64,000 nt of DNA from Actinoplanes sp. NBC_00393 (GCF_036053395.1 NZ_CP107942.1:7086501-7150500); one strand, 5' to 3'. Positions 26,638 to 35,800 are shown, counted from the stretch's first letter. Numbers and translations are program-made. The notes: a model not told the origin generated them from the sequence alone.

Positions 26638-28332
26638 GTGACCGCACAACTGCTCATCGGCCCGGTGCTGCGCCGCGTCGTCGGCGACAGCGCCACCCTG
26701 TGGCTGGAAACCAGCGAGCCCGCCGAGGTGCGGGTCGAGGTGGACGGCGGGGGCGCCGGCTCCGCACCGACCTTCTCGGCGTACGGCCACCACTACGCAC
26801 TCGTGATCGTGACCGGGCTGGTCCCGGACTCGGCGAACGCGTACCGGGTCACCCTGGACGACCGGGTCGTGTGGCCGGCGGCCGATTCGCCGTACCCCGA
26901 CCCGGTCCTTCGCACCCGGGCCACCGACGACCGTGACCAACCGGTCAGCCTGGTCTTCGGCTCCTGCCGGGAGGCGACCCCGGAGGCGACCCGGCGGCGC
27001 CTGCCGCCGGACGCCCTGGACGCCTTCGCCCGGCGCCTGATGGCCGACCCCACCGCCCACCCCGACCTGCTGGTGCTGCTCGGCGACCAGGTGTACGCGG
27101 ACGAGCCGTCCAAGAAGGTGCGCCGGTTCCTGCGCCATCGCCGCCGCAACGGCCACCAGGGCCCGCCGGACCAGGTCGTCACCTTCGAGGAGTACACGAA
27201 GCTCTACCTGGAGTCGTGGCGCGACCCGGAGGTGCGGTGGCTGTTCTCCACCGTGCCGAGCGTGATGATCTTCGACGACCACGAGCTGATCGACGACTGG
27301 AACACCTCGGCCTCCTGGCGCGCCGACATGGCACAGCAGTCCTGGTGGCGGGAGCGGATCTCCGGCGGTCTCGCCTCGTACTGGATCTACCAGCACCTCG
27401 GCAACCTGAGCCCGGACGAGCTCGCCGCCGACCCGCTGTTTCAGAAGGTGAGCATCGCGGACGACGCCACCGACCTGATGCGCGATTTCGGGCGCCGGGT
27501 GGACGAGCCGGAGTCGGCGGAGAACACCGACCAGCCGTACCAGTGGAGTTTCGCGCTCGACCTCGGCCGGACCCGGCTGGTCGTCCTGGACAACCGGTGC
27601 AACCGGGTGCTGACGCCGGGCGCGCGGGCCATGCTGCCGGCCGCCGAGTGGAACTGGTTCCTGGACCGGGCGCACGGTGATTACGACCACCTGGTGATCG
27701 GCTCGTCGCTGCCGTGGCTCATGCCGCCCGCCATCCACCACCTGGAGGCGTGGAACGAGCGGGCTGCCGAGTCGCACCAGCCCCGGACGGCCGCCTTCGG
27801 CGAGAAGGTACGCCGGGCGTTCGACCTGGAGCACTGGGCGGCGTTCGGGAAGTCGTTCAACGCGCTCGGCGAGCTCTTCCGGCGGCTCGGCGAGGGTGGG
27901 CCGGACGCGCCGACCGGGCGGGTGGGCGCCGGTGGGGCGTACGCGGCGCCGGCGTCGATCAGTGTGCTCTCCGGGGACGTGCATCACTCGTACGTGGCCC
28001 GCGCCGACTTCGGGCACGCCATGGCCACGCCGGTGATGCAGCTCACCTGCTCGCCGATCCACAACGAGGTGCCCGCACCGATGCGCCCGCTGATGCGGAT
28101 CAGCTGGTCCCGGGCGGTGGCCCGGATCGCCCGGGGGCTGCCCAAGGCGGCCGGGGTGCGCAAGCCGATGCTGCGCTGGAAGCGGCTGGCCGGGCCGTAC
28201 TTCGGCAACGCGGTGGGCACGCTGCGCCTGCACGGCCAGGTCGCGACCGCCCGGATCGAGGGCACCACCAAGGACGGCGAGCTTTATCAGGTGGCCTCGG
28301 TCGACTACCGCCCGCAGAATGTGCGGCGATGA
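26638..28332 (+). CDS. phoD: PhoD-family alkaline phosphatase/phosphodiesterase
   Basis: The GTG start, nine bases after GGAGG, gives 564 residues. An N-terminal beta-sandwich (about 1-95) is followed by the metallophosphatase domain: LVFGSCREA, LLLLGDQVYADEP, IFDDHELIDDWN (metal-binding Asp/His) and SVLSGDVHHSYVA near the C-terminus. No signal peptide or twin-Arg motif is seen, unlike secreted Bacillus PhoD, so this member may act inside the cell or on phospholipid headgroups. Members use Ca2+ and Fe3+. The stop overlaps the next start (ATGA), which suggests coupling with the DinB-like gene. Confidence 0.92.
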   Translation: MTAQLLIGPVLRRVVGDSATLWLETSEPAEVRVEVDGGGAGSAPTFSAYGHHYALVIVTGLVPDSANAYRVTLDDRVVWPAADSPYPDPVLRTRATDDRDQPVSLVFGSCREATPEATRRRLPPDALDAFARRLMADPTAHPDLLVLLGDQVYADEPSKKVRRFLRHRRRNGHQGPPDQVVTFEEYTKLYLESWRDPEVRWLFSTVPSVMIFDDHELIDDWNTSASWRADMAQQSWWRERISGGLASYWIYQHLGNLSPDELAADPLFQKVSIADDATDLMRDFGRRVDEPESAENTDQPYQWSFALDLGRTRLVVLDNRCNRVLTPGARAMLPAAEWNWFLDRAHGDYDHLVIGSSLPWLMPPAIHHLEAWNERAAESHQPRTAAFGEKVRRAFDLEHWAAFGKSFNALGELFRRLGEGGPDAPTGRVGAGGAYAAPASISVLSGDVHHSYVARADFGHAMATPVMQLTCSPIHNEVPAPMRPLMRISWSRAVARIARGLPKAAGVRKPMLRWKRLAGPYFGNAVGTLRLHGQVATARIEGTTKDGELYQVASVDYRPQNVRR

Positions 28333-28850
28333 CTACCTGGACCGCGCCCGAGGCGCACCGCGAGAACGAACCGATGACCGGCGACGAGCGCGCCATGCTG
28401 CAGGGCTGGCTGGACTATCACCGGCAGACCCTGCTGGGCAAATGCGCCGGCCTCACCGCCGACCAGCTCAAGACCGCCAGTGTCGAGCCGTCCAATCTGA
28501 CGCTGCTCGGCCTGGTGCGGCACATGACCGAGGTGGAGCGCGCCTGGTTCCGGCAGCGTGCCGCCGGCGACGCCGGGCTGCGCGACCCCTACAGCTCCCC
28601 GGACAACCGGGACGGCGACTTCGACGACGTGCCGCAGGCCGACGCGGAGGCCGACTTCACCGCCTTCCTGGAGGAGCTGAAACTGGCCGACGCCGCGGTG
28701 GCCGACCTGCCGCTGGAGAGCGAGTTCGAGGGCCGGCGGGGCCCGATCAGCCTGCGCTGGGTCTACCTCCACATGATCGAGGAGTACGCCCGGCACAACG
28801 GCCACGCCGACCTGCTCCGCGAACGCATCGACGGCGCCACCGGCTTCTAG
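28329..28850 (+). CDS. DinB/DUF664-family protein
   Basis: A 173-residue protein with the four-helix DinB/DUF664 fold: LQGWLDYHRQTLLGKCAGL, TLLGLVRHMTEVERAWFRQ (first His of the metal triad), and WVYLHMIEEYARHNGHADLL (second and third His). Members bind a divalent metal; some are thiol-dependent transferases using mycothiol or bacillithiol, but most are unassigned. Its ATG overlaps the phoD stop. A second Met 15 codons in is an alternative start. Confidence 0.88.
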   Translation: MTTWTAPEAHRENEPMTGDERAMLQGWLDYHRQTLLGKCAGLTADQLKTASVEPSNLTLLGLVRHMTEVERAWFRQRAAGDAGLRDPYSSPDNRDGDFDDVPQADAEADFTAFLEELKLADAAVADLPLESEFEGRRGPISLRWVYLHMIEEYARHNGHADLLRERIDGATGF

Positions 28851-28861
28851 CTTCACCGGGT

Positions 28862-29192
28862 CGGGGTCCGCTTCTCGGTTCCGGCTTCTTCGGGGTACGG
28901 GCTACGCCGCCCCGCCGAAGTCGTGCCCGTTCCGCCGCACCACGCGGCCCAGGCACCGGGTCCCGGCCCGCAGCGCGGCCGCCGGGCTCACCCTGCCGGT
29001 CACGCTCAAGGCCACCCCTGCGCCGGGCGGCCGTGGTTCGTGCGCGACCAGCTGGATAAGCCCGGCGGCCGCGCCGACTGCCGTGCCCCGGCTGCCGGCT
29101 CGCGGGGAACGGCGGGAACGGCCACGACTTCGGCGGGGCGGCGTGACGCGTACCCCCGAAAGCGCGTGACCCAAAGGCAGACGCTGACCCCT
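28862..29192. repeat. Long nested palindromic element (about 0.3 kb), no coding capacity recognised
   Basis: Outer arms 28892-28933 and 29115-29157 are imperfect inverted repeats of about 42 bp; both contain the 16-base run CGCCGCCCCGCCGAAG on opposite strands. Inner arms GCGCGGCCGCCGGGCT (28973-28988) and 29059-29074 are perfect 16-bp complements. Weaker complementarity (GGGGTC at 28863, GACCCC near 29186) may extend the element outward. It has no transposase, so it could be a MITE-like repeat, a remnant, or a large RNA hairpin. The rest of the 28851-29911 gap holds a smaller inverted repeat and a 27-bp tandem array but no convincing gene. Confidence 0.7.
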
Positions 29193-29587
29193 CGCTTCGG
29201 ATGCGGCGACCCGACGGCTCAGGCGGGCACAAAGGCTGCTCCCTAGCGGCCGGCCTCGGCCCCGAGAGATGACCGGATCGACGGGTGACAGCGCCAACGC
29301 GCGGCCGGGGCCGCTGTTTCGGCCTGTTCGATCAGCGAGCCGCCCGCCAGCGTTGCCTGCCGCGCTGTGAGACAGACCCGCCGTGCGGCCGAGTGATCAA
29401 CTGAGCCCGAAACGAGGCCTCAGCCGCCCGGTAGCGTGGTCAACCGCGGCCCGTCAGCCGTTCGGATCAGGCCGCCCCGCGGCGCGGGTGCGCCGCCCGC
29501 ATTGCTGGTTGACGGTGAGGCCGGCAGGGCCGGTGGAGAGCCGCAAGTCACAGCCAGGCCCGTATTTTTAGGCTTGTCGATCATCCT

Positions 29588-29638
29588 GCTGGGAGCTGCG
29601 CACCCATCAAGCCGACGGAGACAGCCGCAGCTCCCAGC
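29588..29638. repeat. 13-bp inverted repeat
   Basis: GCTGGGAGCTGCG (29588-29600) and CGCAGCTCCCAGC (29626-29638) are perfect complements with a 25-base loop. A third copy of GGCTGGGAG lies at about 29672. It is intergenic; function unknown. Confidence 0.65.
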
Positions 29639-29740
29639 CGACCCGGGCAAACCGGACCTGTGACTCACCCGGCTGGGAGTTATGGCCGCCAGGAAGATCC
29701 ACGAGGCCGGTTCCAGCGGCATCGCCAACGCCGGGCCCGT

Positions 29741-29836
29741 CTGCGACGTGGCGGGCCACCGGGCCTCCTGCGACGTGGCGGGCCACCGGGCCTCCTGCGA
29801 CGTGGCGGGCCACCGGGCCTGCCTGCGACGTGGTGG
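29741..29836. repeat. 27-bp tandem repeat, three copies plus a partial
   Basis: CTGCGACGTGGCGGGCCACC begins at 29741, 29768 and 29795 (exact 27-bp period), with a diverged fourth start at 29823. Each unit contains the small palindrome GTGGCGGGCCAC. Period 27 keeps frames open on both strands, which explains the accidental open frames here. Confidence 0.85.
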
Positions 29837-29911
29837 GCGGAGCTCGACCCCGAGAGCCGGACGGGCCGGCTGACGCGGAGCGTCGTCTCCCGCTCGTCGA
29901 AGCAGCAGATG

Positions 29912-30583
29912 TCAGCCGAGGCGGGGAATCGTCGCCCGGCCCCGGTCGACGACGGTGAAGGCGGGGAAGCCGCCCTCGCCGGCCTCCTCGACCACGACAT
30001 CCGGGTCGCCGGCCTTGGCGAAGGCGAAGAGGCCGGCCACCTCGACCAGCCGGCCGGACTTGTCCTCGGCGGCCGGGAAGGTGAAGACCTGGTCCCGGTC
30101 GCCGGCGTCACAGGCGGCGATCTTGAGCCGCAGCGCCTGGCTTTCCCCGGGCGAGTGCACCTTGAGACACCAGGCCTCCCCACCGGCCTGCATCTTCGCG
30201 GTCTTGATCAGGTACGTGTCGCCACCCACCCGCACCGGGGTCGGCACGAACAGGGCCTGGTCGTTCTCCCCCTCGGTGAGCTCGACGATCCCGGTGCCGG
30301 CGACGGTGAGCAGCGACTTGCCGCCGGTCCCGGCCAAGGCGAGGAGAACCTGACGCCCGCCGCGCAGCGGCACCGCGGTCCCCTCGGAGGCCGGCGCGGA
30401 AGCCTGCGCCGACGCGGAAGCAGGGGCCGAGGCCGGGGCAGCCGAGGCCGGGGCAGCCGAGGTCGGGGCAGCCGAGGCCGGGGCCGCCGTGGGCTGCCCG
30501 GTAGAGCCGGACGTGCAGGCCTGAGCGAACAGGACGAGGGCGCATCCACTGACGAGCGCGCCGATCCGGCCGGGTACTGACAT
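29912..30583 (-). CDS. Secreted lipoprotein-like protein with low-complexity linker and beta-rich domain
   Basis: The start is the ATG preceded by AAGGGG. The 223-residue protein has a signal peptide with LVLFAQACTSG, where Cys23 could be lipidated, although Ala-Gln-Ala-Cys is a weak lipobox. A Thr/Ser/Ala/Pro linker with APASAA repeats spans about 30-68. The C-terminal part (about 70-223) is beta-rich, with AWCLKVHSPGESQALRLKIAACDAGDRDQVFTF. This resembles a ricin-B/beta-trefoil lectin repeat (Cys-Leu-x-Val ... Cys ... Gln-x-Phe), which suggests carbohydrate binding at the cell surface. It lies 89 bp after the HAD gene on the same strand. Confidence 0.8.
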   Translation of the reverse strand: MSVPGRIGALVSGCALVLFAQACTSGSTGQPTAAPASAAPTSAAPASAAPASAPASASAQASAPASEGTAVPLRGGRQVLLALAGTGGKSLLTVAGTGIVELTEGENDQALFVPTPVRVGGDTYLIKTAKMQAGGEAWCLKVHSPGESQALRLKIAACDAGDRDQVFTFPAAEDKSGRLVEVAGLFAFAKAGDPDVVVEEAGEGGFPAFTVVDRGRATIPRLG

Positions 30584-30672
30584 GACGGTCCCCTTCGAGC
30601 AGTCGTGCCGGTGCGGCACGACGCCCATCCTTCCGAGTCCGGCTTTCAGCGAGAATCCCGGAAGAATGCCGA

Positions 30673-31287
30673 TCACTCCGGCAGGTCGAGGACCTTGCGC
30701 AGATAGGGCAGATGCTCCGGCCCGGCCCACCGGTACGCCGACAGCCCCGCCGACCGCGCCCCCCGGACCACCCGGTCGTCGTCGTCCACGAACAGCACGT
30801 GCTTCGGCAGCTGCCCGACCGCCTGGCAGGCCTGCTCGAAGTACTCCGGCGCCGGCTTGTGCACCTTGAGCTCCCACGAGCTGACCACGAGATCCACCTC
30901 ACCGGTCAGCCCGAGCGCGTCCAGATCGCCGCGGAGCCGGTCGGTGCCGTTGGTGGCGATCCCGACCGGACGGCCGCCGGCCCGCACCTCCCGGACGAAC
31001 GCCAGCACCTCCGGGTCCACCTCACCCCGGTACGCCTGCCACTCGGCGACCGCCGCGACGGACTCCTCCGCGGAGAGCGGCAGCCGGTCGGCCACCAGCT
31101 TCATCCACTCGGCGTCGGTGATCTCACCGGCCATCGCGGGCCGGTAGATGTCCCACGACATCGCCGTCTCCAGGAACGAGGCCGGCTTGAGGCCGTACTT
31201 CACCTCGGTGGCGATCATCGGAGCCGGATCCCAGCGGCGGAGCACGCCGTCCAGGTCGATCAACAGGGCCCGGGCGCGGTCGCGCAT
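30673..31287 (-). CDS. HAD-superfamily hydrolase (subfamily IA)
   Basis: A 204-residue haloacid-dehalogenase-like phosphatase. Motif I is LLIDLDGVLRRW (nucleophile Asp11 and Asp13), motif II is IATNGTD, motif III is KVHKPAPEYF (Lys) and motif IV is HVLFVDDDDRVVRGA. The four-helix cap between motifs I and II marks subfamily IA. These enzymes dephosphorylate small metabolites; the substrate cannot be predicted. It lies six bases downstream of smc on the same strand, so it is probably the distal gene of an smc-HAD operon. Confidence 0.9.
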   Translation of the reverse strand: MRDRARALLIDLDGVLRRWDPAPMIATEVKYGLKPASFLETAMSWDIYRPAMAGEITDAEWMKLVADRLPLSAEESVAAVAEWQAYRGEVDPEVLAFVREVRAGGRPVGIATNGTDRLRGDLDALGLTGEVDLVVSSWELKVHKPAPEYFEQACQAVGQLPKHVLFVDDDDRVVRGARSAGLSAYRWAGPEHLPYLRKVLDLPE

Positions 31288-31293
31288 CTCTGA

Positions 31294-34200
31294 CTAGTCC
31301 TCCGAGTCGGAATGGCCTTCAGTCCGGTTTAGCGTGGTGGGTGGGGCGGTTGGATCGGGGTTCAGCCGCTGGCTGATCACCTGGGTGACGCCGGCGCGCA
31401 TGGTCACGCCGTAGAGGGCGTCCGCGACCTCCATCGTGCGTTTCTGGTGCGTGATGATGAGCAGCTGGCTCTTCTCCCGCAACTGCTGGAAGAGGGTAAT
31501 CAACCGGCCCAGGTTGACGTCGTCGAGGGCCGCCTCCACCTCGTCCATGATGTAGAACGGCGAGGGGCGGGCCCGGAAGATCGCGCAGAGCATGGCGACC
31601 GCGGTCAGCGAGCGCTCACCACCGGAGAGCAGCGACAGCCGCTTGATCTTCTTGCCCGGCGGGCGGGCCTCCACCTCGACGCCGGTGGTGAGCATGTCCT
31701 CCGGGTCGGTGAGCACCAGCCGGCCCTCGCCGCCCGGGAAGAGCACCTGGAAGACGGTCTGGAACTCGCGGGCGGTGTCCTCGAATGCCGACGTGAAGAC
31801 CTCGAGGATCCGGTCGTCGACGTCCTTCACGACGGTGAGCAGGTCCCTACGGGTCGCCTTGAGGTCCTCGAGCTGGTCGGAGAGGAACTTGAAGCGCTCC
31901 TCCAGCGCGGCGAACTCCTCCAGGGCGAGCGGGTTGACCTTGCCGAGCAGGGTGAGGTCCCGCTCCGCCTTGTTGGCCCGCTTCTCCTGGGTGGCGCGGT
32001 GGAACGGCACCGGCTCCGGGACCGGTTTGCCGTCCTTCTCGGCCAGCGCCACGTCGGCCTGCGTCGGCGGGACCAGCTGGTCCGGGCCGTACTCGGTGAT
32101 CAGCGTGTCGACGTCCAGCGAGAAGTCCTCGGCGGCCTTCGCCTCCAGCTGCTCGATCCGCATCCGTTGCTCGGCGCGGGCCATCTCGTCGCGGTGCACC
32201 TCGCTGGTGAGCCGCTCCAGCTCGACGCCGAGGCGCTTGGCGCTCGCGCGTACCTCCTGGAGCTCGGCCTCCCGCATGGTCCGCGCCTGCGCGATCTCGT
32301 CGCGGGCCTCGGCCGCGCCGGCCAGCGAGACCGCGACCCGCTGCAGCGCGGCAGCCGCACCGAGCGCGACCGCGCGGGCGATCTCGGCGCCCCGGGCGCG
32401 TGCGGCCCGGCGTGCCGCGGCCCGCTCGCGTGCCTGCCGCTCCGCGTTGGCCTGCCGCAGCAGCGAGTCGGCCCGGCCGGCGATCGAGGAGACCCGCTCC
32501 TCCGCGGTACGCACCGCGAGCCGGACCTCCATCTCGTTCTGCCGGGCCTGCGGGACCAGCGCGGCGAGCTGGTCGCGTTCCTCGGTGGACGGCTCCTCGT
32601 CGATCGGGGTGGCCTCGGCCAGCCGCAGCCGCTCCTCCAGCTCGTCGAGGCGCAGCAGGTCGGTCTCCCGGGCCGCCTCGGCCTTCTGCCGGGACGCGCC
32701 GAGCCGCTCGCTCTCCGCCTTCGCCGACCGGGCGGCGGCGCCCAGCTCGGCCAGGCGGCGGGCGGCCGCGTTGCGCTCCCCCTCGGCGGCCCGCTTGGCC
32801 TGGGCGGCCACGTTCACCGCCTGCTTGAGCTCGGCCACCTCGGCGCGGGCGGCGCCGAGCTGCTCCTTGACCTCGGCGATGGTCTCCTCGGCCGTGGCCC
32901 GCTTGGCCTTGGCCTCGTCGACCGCCGCCTGCACCTCGATGTAGCTGGTCGCCTTCGCCGAGCCACCGGCCGCCGCGTACGTGCCGAGCACGTCGCCCTC
33001 CGGGGTCACCGCCCGCAGCTCGCCGTTCTCCGCGACCAATCGAGCGGCCGCGGCCAGATCAGGAACCAGGACCACGTCACGCAGAGCGCGGTTCAGCGCG
33101 GGCCGGATCTGTTCCGGGCAGTCGACCACGTCGGGCGCCCAGACGGCGGCCTCCGGCAGCGCGGGGCGCAGGCTGTCCAGCGAGCCCTGCATGCCCGGCC
33201 GGGCAGGGGCGGCGACCACCAGGTCGGCCCGTCCGGCATCAGCGATCTTGAGCGTACGCATCGCCTCGATCGCCTCGTCGACACCGGTGAGAGCCACCGC
33301 GTCGGCGAGTCCGCCCAGTGCCGCCGCGAGCGCCACCTCGTACCCCGGCCGCACCGTCAGCATCGAGGCGAGACTGCCCAGCAGGCCCGGGACCTGCCCG
33401 GCCTTGGCCAGCAGCGCGCCCGCGCCGTCCTTGCGCCGCAGGCCCAGCGCGAGGGCCTCCTCCCGCGCCTTCCAGCTCGCCGCGTCCTTCTCGGCGGCCC
33501 GTTCGGCGTCGGAGAGCTCCCGCACCACGGCGGCGGCCCGGTCGTGCGCGGCGACCGCCTCGTCGTGCCGGGCGTCCAGGTCGGCGTTGTCCCGGTCCGC
33601 GTCCGAGGACTCGGCGGCGACCAGGTCGACCTCGGCCTGCGCCGCCTCGGCCCGCATCAGCGCGTCGGTGTGCGCCGCCGCCAGCCGCTCGATCTCCTCG
33701 TCCGCGCTGCTGGTCCGGGCGCGTGCCGCGTTCACGTTGCCGGCGAGTTTGGCGAGGCCCTCCCGCCGGTCCGCGATCGCCTTGGCGGCCGCCCGCAGCG
33801 CGCCCTCAGCCGCGGCCAGCTGGCGTTCCAGCTCCTGCCGGTGCTCCAGGGCCTCGGCCAGGCGCATCTGGTCCTCGGTGAGCGCCTCGCGCAGCTCCTC
33901 CTCCTGCTCGCGGACCCGTTCGGCCTCGGCCTCGAGCATCTCCGGGTCGCGGCCGGGACGCTCGTCGTCGGGAGTGGCGGCCAGGTGCCGCAGCCGCTCG
34001 GTGGCGAGCTGCTCGGTGGACCGGAACCGCTCCTGCAGGGTGGACAGTTTGTACCAGGTGTCCTGGGCGGCGGCCAGCAGTGGCGCGTCCTCGGCGTGCG
34101 CCGCCTCCAGCTCGGCCAGCCAGCGCTGGACCTCGCGGTTCTCCTCCTCCACCTGCTGGCGGCGCTCGCGCATCGCCGACTCGTCGGCGATCTCCTTGTC

Positions 34201-34923
34201 CAGCGTGGTGCGCAGGGTGTGCAGGTCGTCGGCGAGCAGCCGGAGCCGGGCGTCGCGCAGATCGGCCTGGATGCCGGCGGCCCGGCGGGCCACCTCGGCC
34301 TGCTTGCCGAGCGGCTTGAGCTGCCGCCGCAGCTCGGCGGTCAGGTCGGTCAGGCGATTCAGGTTCACCTGCATGGCGTCCAGCTTGCGGATCGCCTTTT
34401 CCTTGCGCTTGCGATGCTTGAGTACGCCCGCCGCCTCCTCGATGAAGGAACGGCGGTCCTCGGGCTTGGCGTGCAGCATCGCGTCGAGCCGGCCCTGGCC
34501 GACGATGATGTGCATCTCGCGGCCGATGCCGGAGTCGCTCAGCAGTTCCTGGATGTCGAGCAGGCGGCACGAGTTGCCGTTGATCTCGTACTCACTGGCG
34601 CCGTCCCGGAACATCCGGCGGGTGATCGACACCTCGGTGTAGTCGATCGGCAGGGCGCCGTCGTTGTTGTCGATCGTCAGCGTCACCTCGGCGCGGCCCA
34701 GCGGCGCACGGCCGGACGTGCCGGCGAAGATGACGTCCTCCATCTTGCCGCCGCGCAGAGCCTTGGCGCCCTGCTCGCCGAGAACCCAGGCGATGGCGTC
34801 GACGACGTTGGACTTGCCGGATCCGTTCGGGCCCACGACACAGGTGATGCCCGGCTCCAGCCGCAGCGTGGTAGCGGAGGCGAAGGACTTGAAGCCCTTG
34901 ACCGTCAGGCTCTTGAGGTGCAC
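31294..34923 (-). CDS. smc: Chromosome segregation protein SMC
   Basis: The 1209-residue ATPase has the full SMC layout. The N-terminal head has VVGPNGSGKSNVVDAI (Walker A, about 29-44) and VGQGRLDAMLHAKPEDRR. A first coiled coil spans about 170-480. The hinge is about 500-660, with AAGGSAKATSYIEVQ near its end. A second coiled coil continues to about 1010. The C-terminal head has LSLLSGGERSLTAVAMLCA (signature) and FYIMDEVEAALDDVN (Walker B). SMC dimers load with ScpA/ScpB and organise the chromosome. The ATG start has modest ribosome-binding-site support. A strong hairpin lies 109 bp upstream. Confidence 0.98.
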   Translation of the reverse strand: MHLKSLTVKGFKSFASATTLRLEPGITCVVGPNGSGKSNVVDAIAWVLGEQGAKALRGGKMEDVIFAGTSGRAPLGRAEVTLTIDNNDGALPIDYTEVSITRRMFRDGASEYEINGNSCRLLDIQELLSDSGIGREMHIIVGQGRLDAMLHAKPEDRRSFIEEAAGVLKHRKRKEKAIRKLDAMQVNLNRLTDLTAELRRQLKPLGKQAEVARRAAGIQADLRDARLRLLADDLHTLRTTLDKEIADESAMRERRQQVEEENREVQRWLAELEAAHAEDAPLLAAAQDTWYKLSTLQERFRSTEQLATERLRHLAATPDDERPGRDPEMLEAEAERVREQEEELREALTEDQMRLAEALEHRQELERQLAAAEGALRAAAKAIADRREGLAKLAGNVNAARARTSSADEEIERLAAAHTDALMRAEAAQAEVDLVAAESSDADRDNADLDARHDEAVAAHDRAAAVVRELSDAERAAEKDAASWKAREEALALGLRRKDGAGALLAKAGQVPGLLGSLASMLTVRPGYEVALAAALGGLADAVALTGVDEAIEAMRTLKIADAGRADLVVAAPARPGMQGSLDSLRPALPEAAVWAPDVVDCPEQIRPALNRALRDVVLVPDLAAAARLVAENGELRAVTPEGDVLGTYAAAGGSAKATSYIEVQAAVDEAKAKRATAEETIAEVKEQLGAARAEVAELKQAVNVAAQAKRAAEGERNAAARRLAELGAAARSAKAESERLGASRQKAEAARETDLLRLDELEERLRLAEATPIDEEPSTEERDQLAALVPQARQNEMEVRLAVRTAEERVSSIAGRADSLLRQANAERQARERAAARRAARARGAEIARAVALGAAAALQRVAVSLAGAAEARDEIAQARTMREAELQEVRASAKRLGVELERLTSEVHRDEMARAEQRMRIEQLEAKAAEDFSLDVDTLITEYGPDQLVPPTQADVALAEKDGKPVPEPVPFHRATQEKRANKAERDLTLLGKVNPLALEEFAALEERFKFLSDQLEDLKATRRDLLTVVKDVDDRILEVFTSAFEDTAREFQTVFQVLFPGGEGRLVLTDPEDMLTTGVEVEARPPGKKIKRLSLLSGGERSLTAVAMLCAIFRARPSPFYIMDEVEAALDDVNLGRLITLFQQLREKSQLLIITHQKRTMEVADALYGVTMRAGVTQVISQRLNPDPTAPPTTLNRTEGHSDSED

Positions 34924-35031
34924 GGATCTCCGAGGGTCGGCGGTGGTCTGCTGGAGGCAGGCTACCCGCAGGTGCTCGGCGGAGCGTGTACACGCCGCGC
35001 CCGGCGGGCCGTCCGGGCCGAGAAATCAGGC

Positions 35032-35073
35032 AAAAAAGCGGCGCGCCGCCACTGTTGTGGAGGCGCGCTTTTC
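35032..35073 (-). terminator. Rho-independent terminator after the small coiled-coil gene
   Basis: An A run (35032-35037) followed by GCGGCGCGCCGCCAC pairs with GTGGAGGCGCGCTTTT (35058-35073) around a TGTT loop. Read on the minus strand it is a GC-rich stem followed by six T residues, a textbook terminator for the 35173-35367 gene. It is nearly symmetric, so it may also work on the plus strand. Confidence 0.85.
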
Positions 35074-35172
35074 TTTGTTGCGGTTTGCGTACTCAGGGGA
35101 TCTTAACTGCGTTTGAGGGGATGTGAACGCCGGGTGATCACCCCGCTGTATCCACCGGCGTTCGATCGGAGC

Positions 35173-35367
35173 TCAGGTCAGTGCGGGCTCGGTCAGCCGC
35201 GCGAAATCGTCTGCCTCCGCGGCCGCCGCCGCGAGACGATCGTTCTCCGCCCGCAGGCGGGTGACCTCGAACTCCAGGCTCTGCACCCTGGAACGCAGTC
35301 GGGTGACCTCGTCGAGCAGGCGCCGGTCGGGCGCCGCACCTACGTGGCCGTAGAGGGCCTTCGCCAT
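35173..35367 (-). CDS. Small coiled-coil protein (MAKALYGHVG family)
   Basis: The 64-residue protein starts at an ATG preceded by an ideal AAGGAG. The N-terminus MAKALYGHVG is followed by a heptad-patterned helix (LLDEVTRLRSRVQSLEFEV and TRLRAENDRLAAAAAEA), so it should form a parallel coiled coil. Related short proteins with a MAKALxG start are, to my knowledge, widely conserved and unassigned in actinomycetes. Its own terminator suggests a monocistronic and perhaps well expressed gene. A cell-division or nucleoid role next to smc would be speculation. Confidence 0.8.
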   Translation of the reverse strand: MAKALYGHVGAAPDRRLLDEVTRLRSRVQSLEFEVTRLRAENDRLAAAAAEADDFARLTEPALT

Positions 35368-35770
35368 CGTGACTCCTTGTGACGCGCTGCGTCTCGTTGT
35401 TTTGCGTTGCCGGAAGGGCCGGCCAACGTGCGCCCAGTGGCGTACAAGCGCACCAGACACTCACGGGCACGCGTGAGCGCAGAATCCTGCCTGCGTAAGC
35501 AATCAGGTTTCTTTAGGTGCAGATGCTCAAGCCCTGAGTGGAACCGGGGCATGAGTGGGCGCGACTGGCGACACCTCCATAGTCCGCCGATCCCCACCCT
35601 CCGTCAAGCCGGGGCAGCACCGGCCGGCCCTCGGATTCCAGTGAATCACGCCACGAGCCGGGCTCAACTGGGCTTTCCCGCGTTCACCCGGTCTGTCGAT
35701 CTCCAAGGCGCCTCTCGCGGCGGCCGGCCTGACGAACGTCGATAATTGCCCCTCCGCAGCTAACCCCTTT

Positions 35771-35800
35771 TCGGGCAAATTCGGGCAAACGTGGGCGACA
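35771..35800. promoter_or_regulatory. Direct repeats upstream of the Pel-like operon
   Basis: TCGGGCAAAT and TCGGGCAAAC are adjacent (35771-35790), followed by the related GTGGGCGACA, about 80-110 bp before the proposed GTG of the PelF-like gene. A second short inverted repeat TGTCG-CCTAGC-CGACA lies near 35826. The surrounding stretch is AT-rich for this genome, as expected for a promoter. The rest of the 35368-35881 gap shows no gene. Confidence 0.35.

Noticed and set aside
28862..29192. Insertion sequence
   Set aside because: No transposase frame or target duplication was seen, so only a repeat element is reported.
28902..29297. Small open frames in the 28.9-29.3 kb gap
   Set aside because: They lie inside palindromic DNA, exist on both strands and have no ribosome-binding site or recognisable product.
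31447..35106. Uninterrupted plus-strand frame of over 1200 codons opposite smc
   Set aside because: It is the antisense of a clear SMC protein; its composition (Leu/Arg/Gly/Gln/Asp-rich) is that of a GC-rich shadow frame.
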